Positions 45,751-54,110 of a DNA stretch of 55,190 bases are shown one piece after another. The translations under genes were made by a program, and so were the position numbers. The stretch spans positions 1-55,190 of the forward strand of contig OMIC01000027.1 in the NCBI GenBank assembly GCA_900298995.1, given 5' to 3'. This DNA comes from Hyphomicrobiaceae bacterium. GTDB lineage: Bacteria; Pseudomonadota; Alphaproteobacteria; Rhizobiales; Aestuariivirgaceae. Positions within the stretch are counted from its first letter, which is position 1, and each line of letters opens with the position of its first letter. The notes beneath the pieces are model-generated. The model saw only the letters and a list, made by a program, of their open reading frames with translations. It was not told the DNA's origin and ran no database searches.

Positions 45751-46646
45751 CACTGTCTCATCTCGACCGCCTCGAAGCCGAAGCGATCCACATCATCCGG
45801 GAAACCGCGGCACAGTTCCGCAAACCGGTTCTGCTCTACTCGATCGGCAAGGACTCAACCACGCTGCTGCATCTCTGCGCCAAGGCCTTCTTTCCGGGAA
45901 AGCCGCCATTTCCTCTGCTCCATATCGACTCAACCTGGGAGTTCCGCGCGGCGCTCAGCTTCCGCGACTGGGTGGTGAGGCATTATGGTGTCGAGCTGGT
46001 CGTGTATCGCAACGAGGATGGTGTCCGGCGCAATATCAATCCCTTCGACCACGGCTCCAGCCTCTACACCGAGATCATGCGCACGGTGCCGCTGAAGCAG
46101 GCAATCACCGAACTGGGCTTTGACGCCGCCATGGGCGGGGCGCGGCGCGATGAAGAAAAATCGCGCGCCAAGGAACGCATCTTCTCGGTGCGCGACGCCA
46201 GCCACGGATGGAATCCGAAAAGCCAGCGTCCGGAACTCTGGGACAACTACAATGGGCGGCTGGCGCCCGGCCAGACGATGCGTGTCTTCCCGATCTCCAA
46301 CTGGACCGAGCTTGATGTCTGGCTCTACATCCTCCGCGAGGAGATCCCGCTTCCGCCGGTCTATTTCGCTGCGGAGCGTCCCGTGGTGCGCCGTGACGGC
46401 CAGATCATTCTGGTCGATGACGCGCGCATGCGGCTCGAGCCCGGCGAGACCCCCGAAAGGCTCGCGGTGCGCTTTCGCACCTGTGGCTGCTATCCGCTCA
46501 CCGGCGGCATGGTCTCGGCGGCGCAGACCGTGCGGGAGGTCGTCCTCGAAACCATTCAGGCCGCTGGTTCCGAGCGACAGGGCCGGGTGATCGACAAGGA
46601 TGGCGCCTCCGCCATGGAGGACAAGAAACGCCAGGGGTATTTCTGA
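45747..46646 (+). CDS. cysD: Sulfate adenylyltransferase subunit 2
   Basis: A 299-residue PP-loop enzyme that forms adenosine 5'-phosphosulfate from ATP and sulfate. The PP-loop SIGKDSTT is at residues 32-39, and further family motifs are HIDSTWEFR and CGCYPLTGG. The C-terminal [11 protein letters not shown] and KKRQGYF match canonical CysD, including the part near the CysN contact. The ATG overlaps the DUF6671 stop by 4 bases. CysN, the GTPase partner, is normally encoded next to cysD but is absent here; a DUF2946 gene follows. Confidence 0.93.
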   Translation: MTLSHLDRLEAEAIHIIRETAAQFRKPVLLYSIGKDSTTLLHLCAKAFFPGKPPFPLLHIDSTWEFRAALSFRDWVVRHYGVELVVYRNEDGVRRNINPFDHGSSLYTEIMRTVPLKQAITELGFDAAMGGARRDEEKSRAKERIFSVRDASHGWNPKSQRPELWDNYNGRLAPGQTMRVFPISNWTELDVWLYILREEIPLPPVYFAAERPVVRRDGQIILVDDARMRLEPGETPERLAVRFRTCGCYPLTGGMVSAAQTVREVVLETIQAAGSERQGRVIDKDGASAMEDKKRQGYF

Positions 46647-46715
46647 TTTCCCATAGCCGGTGCTGCGACGTCGGGCATCCTCGACAAGGGCGGCGTGGTC
46701 TGGTTTAAAGCGGTC

Positions 46716-47117
46716 ATGCACTGGGGCTGGCTCACACGGCTGATGAGCGGCCGTCGCGGGATCGCGGCGGCTTTGGCGCTTTCCCTTTTGCTGCCCGCGC
46801 TCATCGGCCTCCTGCCGCAGCCTGCGCTCTCGGCCAGCGCGGCTCTCGACCGCGACATCGCGCTGTCGCAGTGCAATCCATCGGGCGCGTCAAAAGAACA
46901 GGGAGCGCCACAGCACGAGGCCGGACATGACCACTGCATCCTCTGCGGCACCTCCTGCCCCGGTGGCAGTCCGACCCTCAGCTCCGGCGGAGTGGCCTTC
47001 ACGGCCGCGCCCGAGCCTTCTGCCGTTCACCTGTCCCTGACGGCCGAAGCCCTGCCACGGCCGCATCTTGCACTCCGTGACGCAAGTCCGCCCCGCGGCC
47101 CGCCCACCTTTTCCTGA
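46716..47117 (+). CDS. DUF2946-like small exported protein
   Basis: The 133-residue protein has a hydrophobic N-terminal segment (about residues 16-40) and a His/Cys cluster, HDHCILCGTSC (Cys74, Cys77, Cys81), that resembles the C-x2-C metal site of DUF2946 proteins. DUF2946 genes often accompany copper genes, and a PCu(A)C chaperone follows here. The ATG at 46716 is preferred; the frame is open 7 codons further upstream. A copper-handling role is inference. Confidence 0.65.
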   Translation: MHWGWLTRLMSGRRGIAAALALSLLLPALIGLLPQPALSASAALDRDIALSQCNPSGASKEQGAPQHEAGHDHCILCGTSCPGGSPTLSSGGVAFTAAPEPSAVHLSLTAEALPRPHLALRDASPPRGPPTFS

Positions 47118-47198
47118 TCCGGACGATCCTCGCGGCATGTGCTGCCGCTTCCCCTGGCCTCACAAGGCCGCATGTCCCATTCGCGAAAGCTTCCCATC

Positions 47199-47678
47199 AT
47201 GAAACGTCTCAAGGCACTCGCCGTTGCCTCAACACTCACCCTGGCCGTCTTGTCCGGACTGGCTGATGCCAATGCCCATGACATCAGGATCGGCACGCTT
47301 GTCATTCATCACCCCTGGGCAAGACAGTCGCCCATGGGCGCCGATGTCGCTGCAGGCTTCATGACCATCACCAACACCGGCGCGACGGATGACCGGCTCG
47401 TGCGGGCCACCTCCGACATCTGCGCCAGGGTTCAGATCCACACCATGAAGATGGAGGGCGACGTCATGAAGATGGACGAATTGCCCGACGGCCTCGTCAT
47501 ACCGGCCGGCGCTACGGTGGAACTGAAGCCGAGGTCACTCCACATCATGTTCATGGGGCTCAAGTCCCCGGTCAGTGAGGGCGAAAGCTTCGACGGCACG
47601 CTCACCTTCGAAAAGGCGGGCACCGTCTCAGTGGATTATGAGGTCAGGGCACCCAACGCCGGGATGAACATGAACTGA
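47199..47678 (+). CDS. Copper chaperone PCu(A)C
   Basis: A 159-residue periplasmic protein with a signal peptide (about residues 1-26, ending ANA). The copper site is of the H-x10-M ... H-x-M type: His81, Met92, His115 and Met117. PCu(A)C delivers Cu(I) toward the CuA site of cytochrome oxidase. The ATG at 47199 gives a proper signal peptide; the frame is open 20 codons upstream. A hairpin follows the stop. Confidence 0.92.
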   Translation: MKRLKALAVASTLTLAVLSGLADANAHDIRIGTLVIHHPWARQSPMGADVAAGFMTITNTGATDDRLVRATSDICARVQIHTMKMEGDVMKMDELPDGLVIPAGATVELKPRSLHIMFMGLKSPVSEGESFDGTLTFEKAGTVSVDYEVRAPNAGMNMN

Positions 47679-47687
47679 CAGGCTGTG

Positions 47688-47702
47688 GCGGGTGAAACCC
47701 GC
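47688..47702 (+). terminator. Hairpin after PCu(A)C gene
   Basis: GCGGGT and ACCCGC pair perfectly around GAA, 9 bases after the stop. Four T follow about 11 bases later (CGCTTTT). A probable terminator. Confidence 0.45.
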
Positions 47703-47733
47703 GACTGCCACGCTTTTCAAATGCCCGGGACGA

Positions 47734-47856
47734 ATGTTGCTCGCGAATGTGTGCCCATTGTCTGGAGCTGCAGGCCGGTTCTCGGGCACCCTGGCCCATG
47801 GGGAAGCCGCCGTTCTGCGCGAGGCCAAGCTCAGGCGCCTGCTCGGCCTGCCATGA
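47734..47856 (+). other. 40-codon open frame in the leader region, coding status unclear
   Basis: The frame starts at an ATG and ends at a TGA (47854-47856). Its second half reads GTLAHGEAAVLREAKLRRLLGLP, which looks like a real helical protein end. It may be a leader peptide, a remnant of a lost gene, or chance. It occupies part of the 309-base gap before the aldolase gene. Confidence 0.25.
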
Positions 47857-47879
47857 GCGGCACAGGCCGGAGGCATGCT

Positions 47880-47947
47880 GCCTGTCTCTGCCGGAACCGG
47901 TTGCCTCCCCTGCGTTCCGGGAGTAGGCCAGAGGCAGGCCGCCTGCC
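47880..47947 (+). promoter_or_regulatory. Structured leader with two mutually exclusive hairpins
   Basis: An 11-bp outer stem (47880-47890 with 47929-47939, one G-U) extends directly into a 7-bp inner stem (CCGGAAC 47891-47897 with GTTCCGG 47914-47920), leaving an 8-base bulge on one side. The right outer arm overlaps GGCAGGC (47933-47939), which can instead pair perfectly with GCCTGCC (47941-47947). An additional 6-bp stem (GGCCTG/CAGGCC, 47845-47868) lies just upstream. The aldolase ATG is 40 bases further on. Confidence 0.45.
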
Positions 47948-47987
47948 CGGCCCGTCCGTGCAACCCTTGAGGAAGTGATCCGCCGCC

Positions 47988-49010
47988 ATGTTCAGACTCG
48001 ACGAAAAGCTCGCCCGCATCCGGGCCGGAAAGTACACCCGCGCCGACTTCATCATCGCCGACGCCAAGGACGGCGACATGGGCCCGAGCATGACCTCGAC
48101 AGGCCCGAAGCGCGCCAAGGACGGCAGTTTCACCCGCTATCATACCCGTCCGGAATTCCTCCAGAACATCCGCGCCATCATCGATCAGGGCATCGTCGAC
48201 ATCATGCTCGTCTCGGCCTCCAATCTCGAGGTGCTGCACGAGCAGGGCGCGTTCCGCAACAGCGTGGTCAAGCCCGCCATCCGGGCCAATGACACGACGG
48301 ACATCTGGGTGGTGCGCGGGGCAGGCTATTCCAAGCAGCCCTCACGGCCCTTCCGCTCGGCGAATCTCGCCCGCGTCCTGCACGGCGGGCTCGATGCCAA
48401 CCCCAAGGCTGCCGTCACCGGCACGGACCTCGGCCTCTATTCCATCACCTTCAACAACGACCTCGAGCGCGACTATGCCTCGCTGGAAGCCTTTTCCGCC
48501 TTCCGCGAGGATGCGGCGCGCAACGGCTTCAAGTATTTCCTCGAGGTGTTCAACCCGAATGTCGCAACCGGCATCGATCCCGAGCAGCTGCCCTTCTATG
48601 TCAATGACTGCATGATGCGCTGTCTCGCGGGCGTGACCAAGGCCGACCGGCCGCAATTCCTCAAGATCCCCTTCAATGGCGCGAAGGCGCTGGACGAACT
48701 CGCCTCCTATGATCCGAGCGTCATCGTCGGTATTCTGGGCGGCGGCGCGGGCACCACGCGGGACTGCTTCGAACTCATCAACCAAGGCGAGAAATACGGT
48801 GCGCGCGTGGCCCTTTTCGGCCGCAAGATCAATCTCGCCGAGGATCCCCTGGCGATGGTTTCCTTCATGCGCGAGGTGGCCGGTGGCAACATCGCGCCTG
48901 CCGAGGCGGTCAAGGCCTATCACGCCAGCCTCGCCAAGAGCGGCATCAAGCCACTGCGCGATCTCGCTGCCGACAATGAGATCACCGAGAAGGTTCTGAA
49001 GGGGGCCTGA
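47988..49010 (+). CDS. Class I aldolase-like protein (DeoC/LacD/FbaB fold, inferred)
   Basis: The 340-residue protein looks like a TIM-barrel aldolase. A strand ends in FLKIPFNG, where Lys226 would be the Schiff-base lysine. A later GRKINLAEDPLAMV segment resembles the phosphate-binding end of class I fructose-bisphosphate or tagatose-bisphosphate aldolases. GAGGAAG precedes the ATG. The next gene, 1 base away, is a PfkB kinase; kinase plus aldolase is the classic arrangement for cleaving a phosphorylated sugar. The exact substrate is unknown and the aldolase call is tentative. Confidence 0.65.
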   Translation: MFRLDEKLARIRAGKYTRADFIIADAKDGDMGPSMTSTGPKRAKDGSFTRYHTRPEFLQNIRAIIDQGIVDIMLVSASNLEVLHEQGAFRNSVVKPAIRANDTTDIWVVRGAGYSKQPSRPFRSANLARVLHGGLDANPKAAVTGTDLGLYSITFNNDLERDYASLEAFSAFREDAARNGFKYFLEVFNPNVATGIDPEQLPFYVNDCMMRCLAGVTKADRPQFLKIPFNGAKALDELASYDPSVIVGILGGGAGTTRDCFELINQGEKYGARVALFGRKINLAEDPLAMVSFMREVAGGNIAPAEAVKAYHASLAKSGIKPLRDLAADNEITEKVLKGA

Positions 49011-49011
49011 C

Positions 49012-50031
49012 ATGGCGGAGACCGTCCGGCGGGGATTTGTTACCGGCGGAACCTGGTGCGTGGACGCCAACAAGGTCGTCAGCCACTGGCCGAAGGAGGA
49101 CGGCCTCGCCGAATATCTCGGAGAGGAAAAGGCGAATGGCGGATCGGGCAGCAATTTCGCGCTCGACATGCGCCAGCTCGACCCGGGAATGCCGCTCGAG
49201 ACCATAGCCCTCATCGGCGATGACGAGGATGGCCGCTTCCTCATGGAGGTGGCCGACAAGGCTGGGATCGACCGCAGCCGCATGCAGGTCACGCAGGAGG
49301 CGCGCACGCACTATACCGACGCCTTCATCTCGGCCGAGAGCCACCGCCGCACGCACATCTATTTCCGCGGCACCTCGGCGCTTCTGTCGCCCGATCACTT
49401 CGACTTCAGCACGGTGCGGGCGCGCATCCTGCATCTCGGCCTTCCTGGCGTGCACAGAATCATGGACGAGCCGTGGGGCGGCGACTCCAATGGCTGGGTG
49501 AGCGTGCTGCGCAAGGCACGGGCTGCGGGGCTCGAAACCAACATGGAGCTGGCCAGCGTCGGCGCCGAGGCGATCCGGCGCATTGTCTCGCCCTGCCTGC
49601 CGCATCTCGACACGCTGGTTGTCAACGACGTCGAGATCGGAGCGCTGGCCGGCGTCGTGGCCTCGCAGGACGGCGTCACGGACATTGCGGTTGCCGAACG
49701 CGCCGCCCGCGCCGTGCTCGACCAGGGTGTGAAGCATGTCGTCGTGGTGCATTCGCCCTCGATCGCGATTGCCGTCATGCATGGCAAGCCGACCGTGCTC
49801 AAGGGCTCGACGAAGATCCCGGCCGATCAGATCGCCAGCGCTAATGGTGCAGGGGATGCCTTCGCCGCCGGCATGATGTTCGCCTGGCACGAAGGCTGGG
49901 ACGTCGAGCGCTGCCTGGCGCTTGCGCATGCCAGCGCGGCGTGTTCACTTCGCGGTCTCGCCACCACCGGCTCGATCGAGCCCTGGCAGGCGTGTCTCAG
50001 GCTGGCCGACGGCTGGGGCTGGCGCAACTGA
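49012..50031 (+). CDS. PfkB family carbohydrate kinase
   Basis: A 339-residue ribokinase-like kinase with the C-terminal signature ANGAGDAFAAG (catalytic Asp282) and an N-terminal GGSGSNFALDM segment for sugar binding. PfkB kinases phosphorylate ribose, fructose, tagatose, inositol derivatives and nucleosides. It starts 1 base after the aldolase stop. The aldolase partner downstream in the pathway suggests it makes a phosphorylated ketose or deoxy-sugar. Confidence 0.9.
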   Translation: MAETVRRGFVTGGTWCVDANKVVSHWPKEDGLAEYLGEEKANGGSGSNFALDMRQLDPGMPLETIALIGDDEDGRFLMEVADKAGIDRSRMQVTQEARTHYTDAFISAESHRRTHIYFRGTSALLSPDHFDFSTVRARILHLGLPGVHRIMDEPWGGDSNGWVSVLRKARAAGLETNMELASVGAEAIRRIVSPCLPHLDTLVVNDVEIGALAGVVASQDGVTDIAVAERAARAVLDQGVKHVVVVHSPSIAIAVMHGKPTVLKGSTKIPADQIASANGAGDAFAAGMMFAWHEGWDVERCLALAHASAACSLRGLATTGSIEPWQACLRLADGWGWRN

Positions 50032-50072
50032 GAGACAATGGGTTTTCGCCGCAACGCGTGGAGGGGATGAAA

Positions 50073-50921
50073 ATGGCGCATAATTTCCTGAGCCGGCTGA
50101 CGGGGTCCTTCGCCATGCCGGCGGCTGAAAATCCCACCGTCGCCATGGTCGAGGCGGCCTACCGTCACCATGGGCTCGACATTCGCTATATCAATTGCGA
50201 AGTGCCGCCCGAGCGTCTGGGCGACGCTGTGAAGGGCGCGCGTGCCATGGGCTGGATCGGCTTCAACTGCTCGATCCCGCACAAGGTGGCGGTCATCAAG
50301 CATCTCGACGGGCTGGGCGAGTCCGCCGCCGTCATGGGAGCCGTGAACTGTGCCGTGCGGCGTGGCGATCAGTTCATCGGCGAGAATACTGACGGCAAGG
50401 GCTTCCTGCAGTCCCTGCGCACGCTGACCGATCCCAGGGACAAGATGGTGGTCATGTTCGGGGCGGGCGGCGCGGCCCGGGCCATCGGCGTGGAACTGGC
50501 CTTCGCGGGCGCAAAACGCATCATCATCGTCAACCGCAGCGCTGAACGTGGCCAGGCGCTTGTGGATCTCCTGAACAGCAAGACCACCGCGCGGGCCGAA
50601 CTCGTCACTGGAACGACCTCGTACCGGGTTCCCAAGGATGCACAAATTTTGGTCAATGCCACCTCGATCGGCCTCTATCCGGATGTGGAAGGACGCATCA
50701 ATCTGGATGTGGCGAGCCTCCATCCCGGCCTGATTGTGGCCGATGTCATCACCAATCCTCCGCGTTCGCCGCTGATCCGCGATGCCGAGGCGCGCGGCTG
50801 CCGGACGCTGGACGGGCTCGGCATGGTTGTCAATCAGGGCGTGATCGGCATCAAATATTGGACAGGCATTGATGTCGACGCCGGCGTGATGCGCCGCACA
50901 CTGGAAGACCTGTTCGCCTGA
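50073..50921 (+). CDS. AroE/shikimate dehydrogenase-like oxidoreductase with altered substrate site
   Basis: The product is 282 residues from an ATG at 50073 (GAGGGG 7 bases upstream). Catalytic Lys71 (IPHKVAV) and Asp107 (ENTDGKGF) of the shikimate dehydrogenase family are present. The NADP motif GAGGAARAI is at 130-138. The shikimate-binding S-x-S motif near the N-terminus is missing: the aligned stretch reads AAENPTVAM (residues 17-25), with Ala and Asn where both serines should be. It is therefore unlikely to act on shikimate. Its position between a kinase and an ABC importer suggests a carbohydrate or cyclitol dehydrogenase. Confidence 0.85.
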   Translation: MAHNFLSRLTGSFAMPAAENPTVAMVEAAYRHHGLDIRYINCEVPPERLGDAVKGARAMGWIGFNCSIPHKVAVIKHLDGLGESAAVMGAVNCAVRRGDQFIGENTDGKGFLQSLRTLTDPRDKMVVMFGAGGAARAIGVELAFAGAKRIIIVNRSAERGQALVDLLNSKTTARAELVTGTTSYRVPKDAQILVNATSIGLYPDVEGRINLDVASLHPGLIVADVITNPPRSPLIRDAEARGCRTLDGLGMVVNQGVIGIKYWTGIDVDAGVMRRTLEDLFA

Positions 50922-50937
50922 GCGCTCAACTGACGTG

Positions 50938-50968
50938 TTGACACGGCCGGGTTTTTGATGCGCAATCA
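50938..50968 (+). promoter_or_regulatory. Possible promoter for the frc-type transporter genes
   Basis: A TTGACA box at 50938-50943 is followed by a weak -10-like CAATCA at 50963-50968. It lies in the 148-base gap between the AroE-like gene and the binding-protein gene, consistent with a separate, stronger start for the transporter. Confidence 0.3.
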
Positions 50969-51069
50969 TTGCTCGTGCCATGGAGGCGTGAGCCCCCGTG
51001 GTCCGGATTAGAAAACAGACTATGCAATCTGCTCCGTTTCCGGAGCACAGTTCCGATGGGAGGATCCTC

Positions 51070-52095
51070 GTGAAGACACTGTTCAAAGCCGCTCTGCTCA
51101 GCGCCGCCGCCATGGCGGTGTTCGCCGCAGCTCCGTCCCAGGCCGCCGGCGTCGGCGCCTGCCTGATCACCAAGACAGAGACCAACCCCTTCTTCGTGAA
51201 GATGCGCGAAGGCGCCTCCGCCAAGGCCGCGGAACTCGGCATCGACCTCAAGGCCTATGCCGGCAAGGACGACGGCGACAATGAAGGCCAGGTCGCGGCC
51301 ATCGAAACCTGCATCGCCGATGGCGCAAAGGGTATCCTGATCACGCCATCCGACACCAAGGCCATCGTGCCCTCGATCAAGAAGGCCCGCGACGCTGGCA
51401 TTCTGGTGATTGCGCTCGACACGCCGCTCGAGCCCATCGACGCCGCCGACATGACCATGGCCACCGACAACTTCCAGGCTGGCTTCCTGATCGGCGCCTA
51501 TGCCAAGGCCAAGCTCGGCGATGCTGCCAAGGACGCCAAGATCGGCTTCCTCGACATCAACTCCAAGCAGGTCACCGTGGACGTGCTGCGCGACCAGGGC
51601 TTCATGAAGGGCTTCGGCATCGACGTGAAGGACCCCAACGTGATCGGCGACGAGGATGATCCGCGCATCGTCGGCCATGACTACACCAACGGCAATCCGG
51701 AAGGCGGCCGCAAGGCCATGGAGAACCTTCTCCAGATCAATCCGGACATCAACGTGATCCACACCATCAACGAGCCCGCCGCCGCCGGCGCCTACGAGGC
51801 GCTCAAGGCCGTGGGCAAGGAAGGCCAGGTGCTGATCATGTCGGTAGACGGCGGCTGCCCGGGCGTCAAGGACGTCGCGGCCGGCATCATCGGCGGCACT
51901 TCGCAGCAGTATCCGCTGCTGATGGCATCGATGGGCGTCGAGGCGATCAAGAAGTTCGCTGAAACTGGTGAGAAGCCGAAGGCCACCGAAGGTAAGGCCT
52001 TCTTCGACACCGGCGTGCAGCTGATCACTGACAATCCGGTTGAGGGCGTGCCCTCGATCGACACCAAGAAGGGCCTCGAGCTCTGCTGGGGCTAA
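51070..52095 (+). CDS. frcB: Sugar ABC transporter substrate-binding protein, FrcB type
   Basis: A 341-residue periplasmic binding protein with a signal peptide (about residues 1-25). The start is a GTG at 51070 with GGGAGGA about 6 bases upstream; the frame is open further upstream. The sequence ([29 protein letters not shown]) is of the FrcB type that binds fructose, mannose or ribose in rhizobia. frcC and frcA homologues follow. The aldolase and kinase upstream suggest the ligand may be a less common sugar, so the symbol is by homology only. Confidence 0.85.
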   Translation: MKTLFKAALLSAAAMAVFAAAPSQAAGVGACLITKTETNPFFVKMREGASAKAAELGIDLKAYAGKDDGDNEGQVAAIETCIADGAKGILITPSDTKAIVPSIKKARDAGILVIALDTPLEPIDAADMTMATDNFQAGFLIGAYAKAKLGDAAKDAKIGFLDINSKQVTVDVLRDQGFMKGFGIDVKDPNVIGDEDDPRIVGHDYTNGNPEGGRKAMENLLQINPDINVIHTINEPAAAGAYEALKAVGKEGQVLIMSVDGGCPGVKDVAAGIIGGTSQQYPLLMASMGVEAIKKFAETGEKPKATEGKAFFDTGVQLITDNPVEGVPSIDTKKGLELCWG

Positions 52096-52234
52096 GCTTC
52101 ATCGCCTTGCGATGAATGAACGCTGACGAGTGCAGGAGGGCGGCCGATCTCGGTCGCCCTCACCCAAAACAAGAAGAAGCGGTGGTGGCAGGTTGGCCTG
52201 CCGCACATCCGCGGTTGCAGCGGGGAGGAACGGG

Positions 52235-53296
52235 ATGATGGCGCAGACGCAGGAATTCGAGAAAAGCCTGGACCAGAGCGATGCGGCCGTTGTCCATTTT
52301 CGTGACGGGGACTCGGCGCTCCGCCGCTTCCAGCAGTTCCTCCACGCCAGTCCGGCGGCGGTTCCGCTCATCGTGCTCATGCTGTCGGTGGCGATCTTCG
52401 GCATTCTCGTCGGCGGCAAGTTCTTCAACGCCTATTCGCTGACGCTCATCATCCAGCAGATCACCATCGTCGGCATCGTGGGCGCCGCACAGGCGCTCAT
52501 CATCCTGACGGCGGGCATCGATCTTTCGGTGGGCGCGATCATGGTTCTCTCCGCGGTGGTGATGGGGCAATTCACCTTCCGCTACGGGATCCCGGTTCCC
52601 ATCTCCATTCTCTGCGGCCTTGCATGCGGCACGCTGTGCGGCTTCATCAACGGCTGGCTGGTTGCGGCCATGCGCCTCCCGCCCTTCATCGTCACGCTGG
52701 GCACCTGGCAGGTCTTCAACTCGATCAAGTACATCTATTCGCGCAACGAGACGATCCGCGGCCAGGACATCGAGGCCGATGCGCCGCTGCTGCAGCTCTT
52801 CGGCGCGCAGATCAATCTTGGCGGCGCGGTCGTGACCCTCGGCGTGGCCTTCATGTTCGCGCTCGTGATCGTGCTCTGGTATGTTCTGAACTATACGGCC
52901 TGGGGCCGGAGGCTCTACGCCGTCGGTGATGATCCCGATGCAGCGGAGCTCTCCGGTGTTCCCGTGAAGCGCATGCTGATCACGGTCTACACGCTTGCAG
53001 GCCTCATCTGTGGCATGGCCGGCTGGGTGCTGATCGGCCGCATCGGCTCGGTCTCGCCGACATCGGGCGAATTTGCGAACATCGAATCGATCACCGCCGT
53101 GGTGATCGGCGGCATGTCGCTGTTCGGGGGCCGCGGATCCATTCTCGGCATGATCTTCGGCGCGCTGATCGTCGGCGTCTTCTCGCTGGGCTTGCGGCTC
53201 TATGGCGCTGATGGACAGTGGACCTGGCTCCTCATCGGCGTGCTGATCATCGGCGCCGTGACGGTCGATCAATGGATCAGAAAGGTTGCAGGCTGA
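52235..53296 (+). CDS. frcC: Sugar ABC transporter permease, FrcC type
   Basis: The 353-residue membrane protein has a 50-residue cytoplasmic N-terminal extension and about ten hydrophobic segments. The permease signature TAGIDLSVGAIMVLSA is as in RbsC/FrcC. Start ATG 52235 has GGGGAGGA just upstream; a second ATG one codon later is equally possible. The stop overlaps the next start in TGATG, so translation is coupled. Confidence 0.9.
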   Translation: MMAQTQEFEKSLDQSDAAVVHFRDGDSALRRFQQFLHASPAAVPLIVLMLSVAIFGILVGGKFFNAYSLTLIIQQITIVGIVGAAQALIILTAGIDLSVGAIMVLSAVVMGQFTFRYGIPVPISILCGLACGTLCGFINGWLVAAMRLPPFIVTLGTWQVFNSIKYIYSRNETIRGQDIEADAPLLQLFGAQINLGGAVVTLGVAFMFALVIVLWYVLNYTAWGRRLYAVGDDPDAAELSGVPVKRMLITVYTLAGLICGMAGWVLIGRIGSVSPTSGEFANIESITAVVIGGMSLFGGRGSILGMIFGALIVGVFSLGLRLYGADGQWTWLLIGVLIIGAVTVDQWIRKVAG

Positions 53297-54078
53297 TGTC
53301 GCAGACACCCATTCTCACCGCGCGCGGACTGGTCAAGCGCTATGGCCGTGTGACGGCCCTCGACCGGGCGGATTTCGACCTCTATCCCAACGAGGTGCTG
53401 GGCGTGATCGGCGACAACGGCGCCGGCAAATCGACGCTCATCAAGGCCATCTGCGGCGCGGTTGTGCCTGATGAAGGCGAGATCCGGCTCGAGGGCAGGG
53501 TGCTGCAGTTCAAGTCGCCGATGGATGCACGGCTGGCCGGCATCGAGACGGTCTATCAGAATCTCGCCCTGTCGCCCGCGCTGTCGATTTCGGACAACAT
53601 GTTCCTGGGGCGTGAAGTGCGCAAGCCCGGGGTCATGGGCTCCGTCTTCCGCATGCTCGACCGCAAGGCAATGGAGAAGCATGCGCGCGAGAAGCTCTCG
53701 GAGCTCGGTCTCATGACCATCCAGAACATCGGCCAGGCCGTCGAAACCCTGTCGGGCGGCCAGCGCCAGGGTGTCGCCGTGGCCCGCGCGGCGGCCTTCG
53801 GCACCAAGGTGCTGATCATGGATGAGCCCACCGCGGCGCTGGGCGTCAAGGAATCGCGCCGGGTTCTGGAACTGATCCTCGATGTGAAGCGGCGTGGCCT
53901 GCCCATCGTGCTCATTTCGCACAACATGCCGCATGTCTTCGAGGTGGCCGACCGCATCCACATTCATCGGCTTGGCACAAGGCTCTGCACCATCAATCCC
54001 AGGGACTTCACCATGTCCGACGCGGTGGCCTTCATGACCGGCGCCAAGACCCCTCCCGCGGAACTGCTGGCGGCGTGA
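53296..54078 (+). CDS. frcA: Sugar ABC transporter ATPase, FrcA type
   Basis: A 260-residue single-domain ABC ATPase with Walker A (GDNGAGKSTLIK), the LSGGQRQGVAVA signature, Walker B (VLIMDEPTAALG) and the switch histidine (VLISHNM). It energises import with the FrcB and FrcC homologues. It provides the reference for the interrupted paralogue at 37572-38363: here the codon after GKSTLI is AAG (Lys), where the paralogue has TAG. Confidence 0.92.
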   Translation: MSQTPILTARGLVKRYGRVTALDRADFDLYPNEVLGVIGDNGAGKSTLIKAICGAVVPDEGEIRLEGRVLQFKSPMDARLAGIETVYQNLALSPALSISDNMFLGREVRKPGVMGSVFRMLDRKAMEKHAREKLSELGLMTIQNIGQAVETLSGGQRQGVAVARAAAFGTKVLIMDEPTAALGVKESRRVLELILDVKRRGLPIVLISHNMPHVFEVADRIHIHRLGTRLCTINPRDFTMSDAVAFMTGAKTPPAELLAA

Positions 54079-54110
54079 TCCGACTGCGGGCTGTTCAGGA
54101 GACCTGATCC

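Noticed and set aside
47820-47900. Cobalamin riboswitch before the aldolase operon
   Set aside because: The region is structured, but I could not find the conserved B12 box or the other core blocks.
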